DNA from: Panicum virgatum
Lineage: Eukaryota; Streptophyta; Magnoliopsida; Poales; Poaceae
DNA: 64,000 nt
Assembly: GCF_016808335.1 (NCBI RefSeq)
Contig: NC_053139.1
Coordinates: 38,684,464-38,748,463 of the forward strand
Direction of reading: 5' to 3'
In this document: one piece after another, positions 45,490 to 56,710 of the stretch
Layout of the letters: each line of letters opens with the position of its first letter
How positions within the stretch are numbered: the first letter of the stretch is position 1
The notes under the pieces: model-generated
The model's database searches: none
Told to the model about the DNA's origin: nothing
The model's input: the letters and a program-made list of their open reading frames with translations, nothing else
Translations under genes and position numbers: made by a program

Positions 45490-48400
45490 GAGGAAATATA
45501 TAGCAAAATACTTAAACCTGGACTTTACCTTTTGGGTTTAACCGTGCTGCATTCTGAAGCAACGACGGCGACAAAAAACCCTTTTGACCCTTTTCTTTCC
45601 CCTACATGACAATGACAGCCCTCCTCAGCTCAGCTATAAGCCTATAGGGCCACGCACAGCATGGCAAGACATACTGTGCAGCAGCAGCAGCTGGCACTAC
45701 AAGAATCTGGGTTCTCCTTGACAACCTCAGAGGCTCAGATACTACATCCTGACGACGACGACGCCACACCGTCAAGCGAAGAGGACATGGGGACACCAGC
45801 TGGGCGCACCCAACTCTTCCATTCGGCAAGCTAGCAGCTTAGGGTTAATCTAATGTCACAGGCCACAGTACACGATCGGCCTTGGAGGTTGAGATCTCGG
45901 AGGAGCGAACGAATACCCGCACGCGCGCGCGCGGCGGAGGCGACGAGGCCACGCGTGCGGGCGCGCGCGCGGCCTCGAGAGCAAGCAGGGCCTGCGGCGC
46001 GTGCGGGGGCAGGAGCGCGCGATCCGCGGCGCGGCGCGGGCGCGGGGAGCCTTTGCTCCCCCGCTGCCGTGTTGGTAACCGCCGGCCGTGTCGCGCCACC
46101 GCCCGGCACCCACCCGGAACAGCAGGTGCGTGCATGCTCGCGGGTGGGCAGCAGGCGGGTGCTCACATCGATGTTTTTTTTTTTGCTTGCCACATTCTCG
46201 TGCGTGTGGATGTGGCCCGTCCGCCGATACACACCCCCAGCATGCAAGAGACCCCAACTTGTCTAAAACAGACACATCCTCGTAGGTGTAGTCACTAGTC
46301 CTGACAGCTTGGTAATGATCCTTTAATCTTTTTTGTTTCCAAAACACACGGTTCAAACACAAGCAATCTCGTACACGTACTACCATGCACGTACGCACCC
46401 ATGCTCATTCCGTTGAGCAGAGGCTAGGGTTCTGAACTATTTGGCCATAGCCCGCCGGAACTGGCAAATTTCTTCGGCCCTACACCGGTCCCACCGGTAA
46501 ATGGACACATAACGGTAAGCCTATATTTTTTCAGAGGATATTCTTTTTTAGATTTTCGTATTTCTATCAAAATTTATCTAAAGTTTGAAAACTGTGGCTA
46601 AAGTTCTGGCTGGTTATCGTCCTTCTGATTTTTCCAGTTCTATACGAATTTATATCGTTCGAAACACATGGCCCTTCTGCAGCTGATGAAGTAAAGTATA
46701 TTTTTTTAGAAATTTCAATATATAATTGTAGAATTTCAAATGACATTTGCATAAAAAGTGGACAATGTTTTGTAAAAAAATTAGCTACCGAGACCACCCG
46801 CATTCCTATAAAATTGGGCAACAAAATTCGAAAGAAGTCACATACTAGTATTCTTATAAATAATGAGCGCCATTGTGTGTTCTTTTTTTTTTCATGAGCA
46901 TTCGATGGTTTTCTGTTTTAAGAAGAGGCTTGAGGGATAGTATGAAAGAAGGGCCGAGGAGATGGGGCCGGGATAGACCAAAGACAAAAGCAAAAGATAA
47001 TTGAGAAAGGAAAGAGATGTGGCGAGCATTCCTTGCCCTCCCCCTTGCTTTCCACTTTATATCAGGCACAGGCACCATGAATTGAAGGGAAAGAAAGATG
47101 GCCAAGGTACGTGGCGCACACGGCCGGGGATCCCTTCTCGCAACAGATCAAGTCACGGGATCCGCTGGCTAGATAGAGTAGGATAACATGTAGCACCAGT
47201 AGCAGCTAGCTGCTGCGCTACTTGCAGAGACATGCATGGAGGAGGCCACCAAAAGGAAAAACTTAACAACCATCCAGGCTTATATATGCCTGGGGTCGTA
47301 TCCACCAAAGCCACCCCGGGTCCGGCCCCAATGTTAAAAGCAAAAGCTATACCGGCATCTTTGAAAAGACCTTAGCTAGCGCTAGTGGGATATATGGCTT
47401 TCAGGAGTGATACGTATGTCGGTGTATATACGCGTTTTTCGGGCAAATCGATAATAGTTGTTATGTATGAACAGTTAAATTAGAGTTCAGATTGGAACAT
47501 GTGGTCTCCTTGTTTATTCTATTTCGATGAACAGTTAAAATCATAATATATAAACATTTCTTCTCGAAGTAAATTGTTTTATAGATATTCTTATCTGAAG
47601 TGTCATTTTCAATTGATGGACTCATTTATGTGAAAATAAGAAGTAAATGTGAACAATTAAAATTATAGTTATTACCGTTACAAAATCATATATTCATCTT
47701 TCCATTTATGCATCGGGCGGAGCTTCAGGCTATTTTGTGCTTATATTTTTTTCTTCGGCCATTGATGGCACCAGTTCGAAAATAACTCAAAATAATGGAA
47801 CACATATAGTTTCAGAACAACAGAAACCAGACTCATCTAAATTTAGCATCGATAGAAGAACATAAACAGGGCAATGACGGTTGATGTTTTTTTCTTGAAT
47901 TAAGTAACTCGGAAGGAGTGGTGCGTGATCGGTGAAATATATGCAAATACATACCACTGTCGATGGTATATCCTGTATACAAGAGAGTTTCAAATTAAAC
48001 TTTCATTGGGTGATGAAAAGAGAGACTGTATAGAGCTATCTCAAGGCAAGGGAATTTTTTTTTGGTGCATAGTATACCCGTGTTATCATTTCTGTTAATT
48101 AGTACGTATTTCGAATTATTAATAGGACGAGTAGATTTAGATTTAAGCCAGCGGTGCATTGGCCGTAGAAGATCCCGGGCATTCACCTGAGTCAAGGAAG
48201 AAATTTTACGAATTTTGACCTCTGCCGAAAGGCATCCCATGATCTCTTGTTGTCCAAATCATCGCTCCTGTACAAATGCACCGTGTGGCCCAACGGTTTA
48301 GTGGAAGTTACCAGAAAAAATCAAAGTTACTGCAAAGTAGAAAAAAAAAGAGGACACTGACGACGAGCTGTAGCGGTGATAGAATTGCGCCAGCACACAC

Positions 48401-48818
48401 AGTAGTGGTCTTCAAAGCTAGCTGTTTGTCCCTTGATCAGCTAGCGCATATAATCCGTACTTCCGGATCCACGAATACTACTACTATATATGTGCCTTAG
48501 AAATATGACGTCAGCTAATTTGGTACTTAACATCTTGTTTTTACTTTTTACTAGCTAGCATTCTACTTAACCAACATATTTAAGTGACAGCAGTTGCTAC
48601 TATATCTTAGGTGAATTATTCTCATCAGAAAATATATAGAAATCCAAGGACTCATAATATGTTCGGAGAGAGATGACTAAGAGATGCCACCAGCTATATA
48701 TAACTTGTTTGAGTAGCAAACTTAGTACATGAGATACCGAAAATTCGCTGAACTCTTTATTTCTAAGCTCAGTACGTATGTAACTCTAGGTACAATCTCA
48801 ACAACCATAAAAAACTTC
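45490..48818. other. Intergenic sequence with a short CpG-rich patch
   Basis: The patch 45890-46130 is very CpG-rich with CGCGCGCG runs. Open frames of up to 180 codons cross it on both strands, but their composition (Arg/Ala/Pro) and the lack of any recognised motif argue against coding. The rest (46270-48818) is AT-rich and featureless to me. Confidence 0.4.
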
Positions 48819-48821
48819 TTA

Positions 48822-49526
48822 CACCCCGTTTGGATGTCTGAATTGAAGGCTGGAATTTGGTATTGAAATTAGCTGCCTTTAATACCTGGTGTTTGGATGT
48901 GCTTGGTATTGGAATTGGGAATTCCCCCAATACCGAGCTCGGCATTAGCCTTCAGCCGCAACCCCTCACTCGATTCGGAGCTCTTACCCTCTATATTCAT
49001 CGGCATTGGCTCTCATCTCGTCTCCCTCTCGCACCCCTGCTGCCCCGCGCCTTCCACTCCGGCGACCCCTCCCCTTCCACTCCGGCGGCGCCCCTCCCCT
49101 TTTCACTGTGGCGGCGACCCCCTTCCTTTCCACCTCGGTGGTGCAAGCCAGAAGCAAGGCGGCGCCCCTTCCACTCCGGCGGCGGCCCCTCCCCTTCCAC
49201 CTCGACGGCGCAAGCAAGAACCAAGGCGACACCCCCTTCCACTCCGGCTGCGGCCATTCCCCTTCCACACTGGCGGCGCCCCTTCCACTCCGGGAACGAT
49301 GCAGGTCCGTCCCTCCCCCTCTTCCTCGATCTGGATGCGGTCCGTTCTTCCTCGTAGCCGGTAGCCAACAGAAAATTGATTTGAGTTCTTTCGTAAGATT
49401 CTAAACGCCAATGCAATGGCATCCAAACAATAGAATTGGAATCGCATCTCATTTCAATACCACGGCTGATTTGGTATTGAATCCAATTCAATTCCATATC
49501 TCCAATTCAGACATCCAAACGGAGCC
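48822..49526. mobile_element. Tourist/PIF-Harbinger-like non-autonomous element with GC-rich minisatellite core
   Basis: A 705-bp element flanked by TTA on both sides (48819-48821 and 49527-49529), the PIF/Harbinger duplication. The termini CACCCCGTTTGGATGTCTGA and (complement of right) GGCTCCGTTTGGATGTCTGA continue as inverted repeats through ATTG. AT-rich flanks with repeated TTGGTATTG-like motifs surround a core (about 49040-49300) made of repeated CCTTCCACTCCGGCGGCG units. Frames across the core are open on both strands because the repeat lacks stops. I see no transposase and no known protein. Confidence 0.8.
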
Positions 49527-49529
49527 TTA

Positions 49530-50018
49530 GAATGAGCAGTTGAGTTTAACATTGTAACTACAATATTTTTTTACTGATGGAGGAAAGGGTGGAACATGGA
49601 AGCACGTACTGATGGTTAAAATATATACATTCCTATAGCAATTTACTGATGCTGTTTGCGTGCGTTCATTTTCTTTTGAATAGACATTTGTGCATAGATT
49701 AAAATACATATTCCTAGCAATTTACTGATGGTGGAATATTGTGTGTTGTTGAGCAAAGTAGACCAGCAACTTGTAGCACAGTGCCCACCCTAAACTAGAT
49801 CAGGCCTAATCACCTATTGCAAACGAAGTACTTTGGTCTTGAAAACCTAATGCAAAGGTATACTAAATCAGTAACTTTTTTTATAAATACAGTTTCCTGC
49901 GTGTGCCCCTTTTTTTTAAAAAAAATACAACATTCACATTAACATGTGCCGTGTTTTTCATTCCATTATCTGGATTCCAGAAAGACCACTGCTGGGACCA
50001 TCATGTAGTAGCTAGCAG
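49530..50018. other. Intergenic sequence, no gene seen
   Basis: AT-rich. The segment AGCAATTTACTGATG occurs at 49637 and again at 49715, a small local duplication. Confidence 0.4.
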
Positions 50019-50209
50019 CCTGTTCGGTTGCATTGGAACGGCTGGGCTGGAGTTACTCTAGCTACAGTAACCACTTATTTTGCCGCTCTATTTTGTTTTA
50101 AGCATGCACAGTAACAAGATGCTGCAGTACCAGCTGCTACAATACCCGGTCTCACACAAATTTAGTTGCTACAGTAATGAGCCCAGCCCATCATGTGCAA
50201 CCGAACATA
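50019..50209. mobile_element. MITE with TGTTCGGTTGCA termini
   Basis: Starts CCTGTTCGGTTGCATTGG and ends TCATGTGCAACCGAACATA, with inner GGCTGGGCTGG against AGCCCAGCCCA. It abuts the next MITE directly. Confidence 0.7.
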
Positions 50210-50425
50210 GGGTCTATTTGGGACCGCGGTCGTAAAAATCGCGATGCGTATAAGCCCAACGCTGCTCCGAGGCCGCTTCTGCGATTCTCGCACACGTAGT
50301 TCATTTCTCGGCGTTTTGCGTTGCCGGCAGCTGGCGTACGCGCATTTGTTGCAGGCCGTTCGGCGGGATTATTCTGCGTATTCAGCTCATAAGCGACGCT
50401 AACGCGGTCCCAAACAAACAGACCC
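50210..50425. mobile_element. MITE with GGGTCTRTTTGGGACCGCG termini
   Basis: Starts GGGTCTATTTGGGACCGCG and ends CGCGGTCCCAAACAAACAGACCC. ATA flanks both sides (50207-50209 and 50426-50428), which would be the target duplication and lies in the terminus of the preceding MITE. Confidence 0.75.
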
Positions 50426-50429
50426 ATAG

Positions 50430-51363
50430 ATTCCTCCGGAGATTTCCCCTGGCGCGTTCCACATGAAACGCCTTGCCCTGCTGCTCGCATTGATTGCGAG
50501 CCGTTGCCCTGTCGCCTGAAAAAGGCATGCCGGCCGGCCGGCGCCCGGGGTGGGCGACATGGCGCCGTCGATCGTCGTCGCCCCGGCAGCCTGCGCTCAC
50601 CGGCGACGCCGCGCCATGCCGTGCATGCACGGAGACGGAGGAGATGGAGGCGCGCTTGGCTCGGCTCCGCAGATTGGCATGGGCACTTTTCCTTGAATGC
50701 CATGCGTGATGCGTGCATGCACCGGCCGGCGCCGGCGCCGGCGCCGGGGACGGGGACGAGTGCCCATCCGGCGTGTGCAGTTGTCTCTTTCGCCTCTGGC
50801 ACATGGCCATGGCCTCCGATCCTGCATGGCTGCATCGTTGCCATGCCATGCTCTTGGCTTCTTCATTCAGACATGGAGAGACGGATTGAGAGTGGAGACA
50901 GGGACGTAAGGGAGGGGATCAAGTGAGGAATTTTTTTTTCAGAGAGAGAAGAGGAAGTTTGGATTGAGAAAGCAGTGAGTCGCTTACGTTTTCCAGGCTG
51001 TATTAGCGTTGGGCTGAAATGTCAGAAAAGCCCACGCAATGTGGTGTGTGGACCTAGATTGCCGGGCTGATTTTGGCCCAGATCGACCGGAAAAGGCGTC
51101 CAGTTTCTTTTCTTTTTTCCGCCCGTTTGTCACTTGTTAGGAGGACACGCAGCAGAATCAATATTCAGACTTTCAGAGTTCAGAGATAACAAAAATCGCC
51201 ACGACTATATAGACTATATATGGCGCGGGCTGCAAATTGAGGATCCATCGAAAGATGCCGCGCGTGCTCTTCTGAACGATCCCCCGCTGGTGGTAAGAAT
51301 TAGGCCCAATGTCACTTTTTGTTTTCAATCCTATCATTGATTCTCGCAGCCCAATAAACTGTT
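50430..51363. other. GC-rich intergenic sequence, no gene assigned
   Basis: Region 50500-50830 is GC-rich with GCCGGCCGGCC and a GCCGGCGCCGGCGCCGG run (50721-50745). Frames of up to 217 codons are open on both strands without a recognisable domain. Confidence 0.35.
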
Positions 51364-51550
51364 AGGGTCTGTTTAGTTCATTTTGCAAAAAAAAATTGTA
51401 AAAGAATTTTGGTCATTTGAAATACTAAATGAAGTCTATTTGCAAATTTTTTTGCATAGATGGGTTGTAAATCGCGAGACGAATCTAATGATGCTAATTC
51501 CGTTGTAAAATAATGCGTTTACAATATTTTTACGTTTACATATAAAGAAC
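51364..51550. mobile_element. Truncated MITE of the GAGACGAATC superfamily
   Basis: Starts AGGGTCTGTTTAGTTCATTT and follows the 43545-43890 element (AAATGAAGTCTATTTGCAAA, TCGCGAGACGAATCTAATGA at 51472). It then jumps to that element's far end (AAATAATGCGTTTAC), consistent with an internal deletion. Confidence 0.7.
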
Positions 51551-51964
51551 AAAGAACCTGACCTCAACTGATTTTATTGGTCCGCCGGCTCATCCCTGCT
51601 CTGCCATTAATTATAGTACGAGTCTAGCCCACTAAACGAGACATGATTGATTTGACGGGAGAGAAGGATGTGCACGTCACATTCTACAGTTTCCATTTTT
51701 TTTCTTTTTTTTCGCTCGTTGCTGCTATTCACGTTACTTGTTTCTATTTCTTTTTTAAAAAAATCTCGTTTTCCCCCTCGTTGCTTGTTTTGTTTTCTTC
51801 CATTCTTTTCTCTTCCATTACTTGTCCTTTCATTTTTATTTTGATAATATTTTATACTATTTTTATTTTCTATTTATTTTCTCTTATTTACATATTTAAT
51901 ATGTGTATATATGCTTATAAGAATATTTTCTAAATGTAGATATATTGTTTCGTGACTGCGTATA

Positions 51965-52195
51965 ACTAATTTGTTCGTAATGCTAAATTATTTGTTCTCT
52001 TTGTAAATTAAATTATTCTACAATGTTGATTCATTTGTTCGCGATATTCATTTTTCGATAGTTATCCTATACAATCAAATGTTCATACCGTTTACTATTT
52101 TGTTCGTTGTACATTATTATTTGTTCATGACGTCTAGTTTGTTTGTTCGTAAGAATAATTATTTGTTCGTGGTGTCAAACTATTTGTTCGCATTA
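51965..52195. repeat. Dispersed TTTGTTCG motif array
   Basis: About nine occurrences of TTTGTTC (mostly TTTGTTCG) or close variants, spaced roughly 15-40 bp, in AT-rich DNA. The flanking DNA (51551-51960) is T-rich and non-coding. Confidence 0.6.
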
Positions 52196-52571
52196 TTTTA
52201 AAATTAATTATTTAGTGTTAATAAATTTTTTTAAAAAAATATCGAGCAAACATAGGCAAGAGTGGTCTTATTTTAAAGATCTTATCATAAAAAAGTTAAT
52301 GGTGCAATCTAAATTTAATTTGGATGCTCGATTTTATAGTTATAACTTTTTAAGTTTAGATTTACATGCACATAGGTGATGTCAACATTTTATCTATATC
52401 TGCATGCATGGCAGATTCTTTTTCCTATCTAGCTGGCAACTTGCCCACGAAAACAGTCAGCAGAAGAGTTAACTCATAGAAAAAAAACTAAATAACCTAT
52501 ACAGCCAAAAAAAACTAAATAACCTATACAGCCCAACATGTCGTTCGGATCTAAGAAAAATTAACCACACG

Positions 52572-52610
52572 CGCTTCAGGTGATGGTTCCGCTAACTATC
52601 ACCTGAAGCG
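52572..52610. repeat. Near-perfect 17-bp stem hairpin
   Basis: CGCTTCAGGTGATGGTT, loop CCGCT, then AACTATCACCTGAAGCG: all 17 pairs form if one G-U is allowed. It lies about 380 bp downstream of the stop codon of the minus-strand arabinogalactan peptide gene. It may be a transposon remnant. Confidence 0.85.
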
Positions 52611-52993
52611 ATGCATAAATGCGCCCAACAAAAATGAACCCTGAGAGAGGCAGAGGAATTTTTAAAAAAATGACACAAATTCCGAGGCAACGAATCATTC
52701 ATGAAACAACGGAACAATTCATATATTCATATGGTTAAACAACAAGAAACTGGATACAAATTAAATACATAGACATGATAATATATGTAGTCTATTCAAC
52801 TGGGTCAACAATTCAGCACATAAGATACGCGCAAAATATATAGATTGAAATAAGATTAAGCAAAGAGCAGCACTGCAATCGCATGCAATTGCACTGCCGC
52901 CCATCGATCTCTTCCTCCCAAATGTGCAGCGCAATCCATATAGGTAGCAGAACAACGACGAGAGAGCCGCCCGATCTCGGTCGGTCGACGCGC

Positions 52994-53263
52994 TTAGTGG
53001 AGGTAGTAGGCGAGGAGGGAGACGAGGATGGCGGCGGGCGCGGCGGCGAGCGCGGGCGCGCCGCTGCTGGCGGCGGGGCCGGCGGCTCCGGCGGCGCCGC
53101 CAGCCGCGGCGCCGGCGGGGGCGCCGGCGGCCTCGGACGACGCCTCAGAGGCCTCCGGGGCGCCGGCGGCCGCCGCGCCGCCGGCCGCGGCCTCGGAGGC
53201 CAGCACGGCGGTGGCCAGGGCGGCGGCGACGAGCGCGGCGAGGAGGATCCTCTTCATCTCCAT
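52994..53263 (-). CDS. Arabinogalactan peptide (GPI-anchored AGP peptide)
   Basis: An 89-aa precursor of a short cell-surface proteoglycan, read from 53263 to 52994. The N-terminus MEMKRILLAALVAAALATAVLA is a classic signal peptide, cleaved probably after LASEA or just before it. The mature part is almost only Ala, Gly, Pro, Ser and Glu, with dipeptides AP, AS and GP, the hydroxyproline and arabinogalactan attachment type. The C-terminus (SSGAPALAAAPAAILVSLLAYYLH) is a small-residue site followed by a hydrophobic tail, a GPI-anchor signal. This order is standard for plant AG-peptides, though the mature part here is longer than the shortest members. It is intronless. An upstream TATA box fits the start. 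A second Met at residue 3 is an alternative start. The plus-strand frame over it (52883-53567) is a GC-rich shadow. Confidence 0.9.
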   Translation of the reverse strand: MEMKRILLAALVAAALATAVLASEAAAGGAAAAGAPEASEASSEAAGAPAGAAAGGAAGAAGPAASSGAPALAAAPAAILVSLLAYYLH

Positions 53264-53387
53264 CTCAGCTGCTCTCCGGGGGGTTAGGCGCGGGACTACG
53301 GCGTCGGGAGGGGTACGGCGGCCGGCGGCTTGCTTGCTGATGCCTTGCTGCTGCGGTGTCGTCGGGCGGCGACCTGCCCCTCTCTCT

Positions 53388-53397
53388 CTATATATAC
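53388..53397 (-). promoter_or_regulatory. TATA box of the arabinogalactan peptide gene
   Basis: On the minus strand, GAGTATATATAGAGAGAG lies about 125 bp upstream of the start codon, giving a leader of about 95 nt. It is the best core promoter match in the right half of the window. Confidence 0.75.
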
Positions 53398-53829
53398 TCG
53401 GTCGGGCGGGCAGTGAGGGGTTTATTAGTTTCCTGGCTCTTATTGAAGGCTGGAGCTCTCGGTTGCTTCTGTGGCGTTGGGATGAGGTGGAAGACGAGGG
53501 CTTTATAGGACGCGGGGTGGCTGGGCGCGCATGGTTTGGCGCGAGAGTAGGGGGAGGGGAGGGCTAATTTTGGGGTGGTGTTCACCTAGGTGATCGGAGG
53601 CTTCTCCACCTGGATGGTGGAGCAGCATTTGCGTCTGCGTTTCGCATTCCGGACCGGAATCCGGTGGCTCTTCGAATTTTAGGCAAGCAGCAAGGAAAAC
53701 CCATGGAGCGCAAGGAGATCATTGGACGACGACAAGGCGTGTGTGAACAGTCTTGGATGATCCCGCTCATGTTCTTGTTTCCATATGCTGATCTCTGAGG
53801 ATTACCAACAGCGGTGAAACTGGAGAGAA

Positions 53830-54660
53830 AATTAAAAAAGCTAGATAAATGGAATACGCAATTTTATCCTCAAATTTCAGCCGAGGCATAATTTCGTCCA
53901 CAGTCTTTCAAAATGGTAATTTTAATCCTCAAACTTCTCCATCCGGCTCAATTTAAACCTTTTCCTATATGCCATACCATGCTGTCACGCCTTGTCATAT
54001 CTAGTCAGCTATGCTTATTTAAAAATTAATATTTTTATAAATTTGATCATTATAAATGTTCCATCTTAACGATACTACAATAATGTGTAGTTTTTAAGAA
54101 AGGGAGTTGATACAAATGTATTTGTTATACATGTACAAAAAATTCTTTTATAAAAAAATTTAAATAGACACAAGTAAAAGTTTTGTTGTAGTGTCTTTAA
54201 GTAGGGAATGTATCAGGTGCAAACCAATCTATCCGTGAAAACTATATAAACTTTAATCTGGGTCATCAGATCAACATTCAAGAGGCATAGAGATGAGATA
54301 ATTTTATAATTAACTGCCCGCCCTTGGATTAGGTAATCACTAATCACACTTTTGCAAATCTCTCCTCCCACCCCCTGTGCCCTCCCCTTGGATGTTGATC
54401 TGGTGGCACAGATTGAAGTTTGCATAGTTTCCACGGATAGGTTGGTTTGCATCTGATATGCTCTCCTTTAAGTATGTGTGAACTAACATACATTTTTGCT
54501 AAAAAATAAAAACACTTGGATGCTGACATAGCATGCTAACGTGGCAAGACACATAGAACGAATGACTAAATTGAGCTGCCTATAAAAGGTTGAGAACTGA
54601 AATGATTATTTTAAAAGTTTAAGGATGAGATTGATCTCCAATATTTTTTTAGGAAAATAG
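53830..54660. mobile_element. Possible long-inverted-repeat element interrupted by a foldback MITE
   Basis: The left part (53860-53990: TTTATCCTCAAATTTCAG, TTTCAAAATGGTAATTTTAA, CTCAATTTAAACC, GCATGG-like) is echoed in inverted order at 54530-54650 (TAGCATG, ACTAAATTGAGC, ATGATTATTTTAAAAGTTT). The match is degenerate and ends are unclear. The foldback MITE at 54212 would be nested within it. Confidence 0.4.
54212..54457. mobile_element. Foldback MITE, same family as 28414-28599
   Basis: Starts ATCAGGTGCAAACCAATC and ends GATAGGTTGGTTTGCATCTGAT. Inverted arms share ATCCGTGAAAACTAT-like, AACTTTAATCTG and AGATCAACATYC blocks. The interior has CCTCCCACCCCCTGTGCCCT. Confidence 0.8.
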
Positions 54661-54929
54661 GCTATTCTACCAAATAAAAAACATACTTTATTTTAATTTT
54701 GCATTGATTTTATATAGAAATTTAATGTAATTTTATCAACAAATTATATGTTATGCAGTGATTTTCTAAAAAATTACTTATTCTATCAGAGGTATAAATT
54801 TCGCACGCTGCCTAGGAGGCTAGGACTGAGATGGCACATGAACCACCGGCCCAATCCACGTGAAATGGGCGTCCTCGCATCTGAGTCGCACGCATATATC
54901 GGTCGTCCTCGGACCTCGGTGTCGCCCAG

Positions 54930-55198
54930 TCTCGCACAGACCTGAGAGAGAGAGAGAGAGGAGAGGTGGCAGCGAGAGGGACAAAACCCTTCCCCGTCGC
55001 CGTCCGCCTCGCGCCGCCGGCGATCCAGCCCGCCGGGCTCGGCTCCGAGGTCGTTCCACACCGACCCGTCCTCCCCGCCCCGTCGGAGATCCGGGCCGCC
55101 GGAGCCGCCCCCGGTCTAGGTTCGGGGCTCGCTGCCCCCACCGCCGCCTCCGGCCCAGGGTTTTGGAGCTGCCGGGTCTCAAATCGCGGAGGTATCAG
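54930..55198 (+). other. Predicted 5' UTR first exon and leader intron of the RING/TRAF gene
   Basis: GC-rich, GA-tract-containing sequence (GA repeat 54944-54961) ending AGGTATCAG|GTATGC at 55198, a good donor. The first acceptor with pyrimidine-rich context before the start codon is TTTGTGCAG at 58881. The leader intron would be 55199-58881 (3.7 kb), T-rich throughout as plant introns are. Transcription start is not defined; no TATA is obvious. Confidence 0.65.
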
Positions 55199-56710
55199 GT
55201 ATGCATCCCGGCCTCCCCGCCCCCGTACCTACATGCTTAGTGGTCGCGACGTGGTTTGATCGGGAATTTAGGGTTTCGTCGTAAGTTGGTTCATCAGGCA
55301 GGCTGTAGCAAAAAAAAAAAAGACTCCTGCGATTTCGCCCCGTGATTTGTGCGTGGAGGGAGCGAGGCGTTGCCCGCTTAGATCTCTTGTGGAGGATTGC
55401 GGCTGATTAGTTCGACCTGCTTCATTTTTAGGGCCTTCTCGTGCTTGAGTAGCTTTTTTTCTTCTTGGGTGCGGGAATAGATGTGTCATTTAGTGGCACC
55501 TTTGTGATGTCTAGGCCTTGTAGCAATTTAGTGAAATAGTGATTTGCCATTCTGGCGATATGTGCTCCATTTCGCTTGTTGACGATGCCTAAGTCATGGC
55601 GTGCAGTGCGGTGGCTTGCTGGATTTTTTTCTTCTGTTTCTCTGTTTTATGTATGATATGATGATTTTATAAGCCACTACAGTGTTTGTCAATCATTCTT
55701 GATTTCCCTGGCCAGTGCCCGCTCGCTTGTTTATCTCTTGTCTAGTGCCTGTGCCACTGCTTTGTCGCTTAGCTATGCGGAGGCGGGCTTGTTGCTGCAT
55801 GGTATTATTTATTGCATGAGAAAGTTTCCTTTGGTGGTCCTTAATGTGTCCGTTTCAGCTTCGGAGATGTAAATATCATTTCATTCACTCCACTTCTATT
55901 TGGTTTCTGTGTAGCTTTGTAATGTTGTTGGGTAGCTTCCCTACATGGATTACCTTCCAGAGTTTCAATTAATATAGTAATTGGCTAGAAAATTTTAGCT
56001 TTAGTATGTAGATTCCCTCTAAGAGTCTACGCGCTGTTTTCCTTCAGTTAGGTAATGTAGTTGGCTAGCTTTGTCTTGATGACCTGCCATAACCTATTTC
56101 ATTGGAAATAGAAAGAAAGGCAATCTTTATTTCTATTAAAGAAATTGGTTACTATTGATATTTGTTAACCACTTAACCATGATAGTGTTGATATCTATTC
56201 TCACTTGATTCTCTTGCTTGTTTATCTCGTGTCTCATGGCGCCTCCTCTGCATTTTGGTATTTCTTTGTTACATAGCTATATGGTTGTGGTGTTATTACT
56301 GCATCGTATTATTTATTGCACAAAAAAGTTTCCATTGGCATTGATTAGTGTGTCCATTTCAACCAGTATAATTTCTTTTGCTCCTCCTGTATTTGGTTTC
56401 TGTGCAGCTTAGTAATGTTGTTGGGTAGCTTCACTACATGGATTGCTTGCTTTAATTTTAATTTATAATAAATAGCTAGACAATTTCAACTTTATTATGT
56501 CCGTTGCTAATATTAGTTCGCTTTGTGTAAGTTTCCACTCAATTAACTAGCTGGCTAGCTTCACCACTTAATGACCTGCCATTTCTTTTGCCACTGTAAA
56601 TAGAAAGCACGGTTATTTTTGGTTCTGTTAATGAAATCTGTTAATATTGTTATGCTGTTTTCTGTGGTATATTGTTTTTATTTAGCTCTGTGATGCAGTT
56701 ATCTAGTCTT

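Noticed and set aside
45853..46398. Frames of up to 180 codons on both strands
   Set aside because: CpG-rich patch with no motif; all frames open together.
52883..53567. Plus-strand frames over the arabinogalactan peptide gene
   Set aside because: Antisense shadows of an Ala/Gly-rich coding sequence; the minus strand has signal peptide, GPI signal and TATA box.
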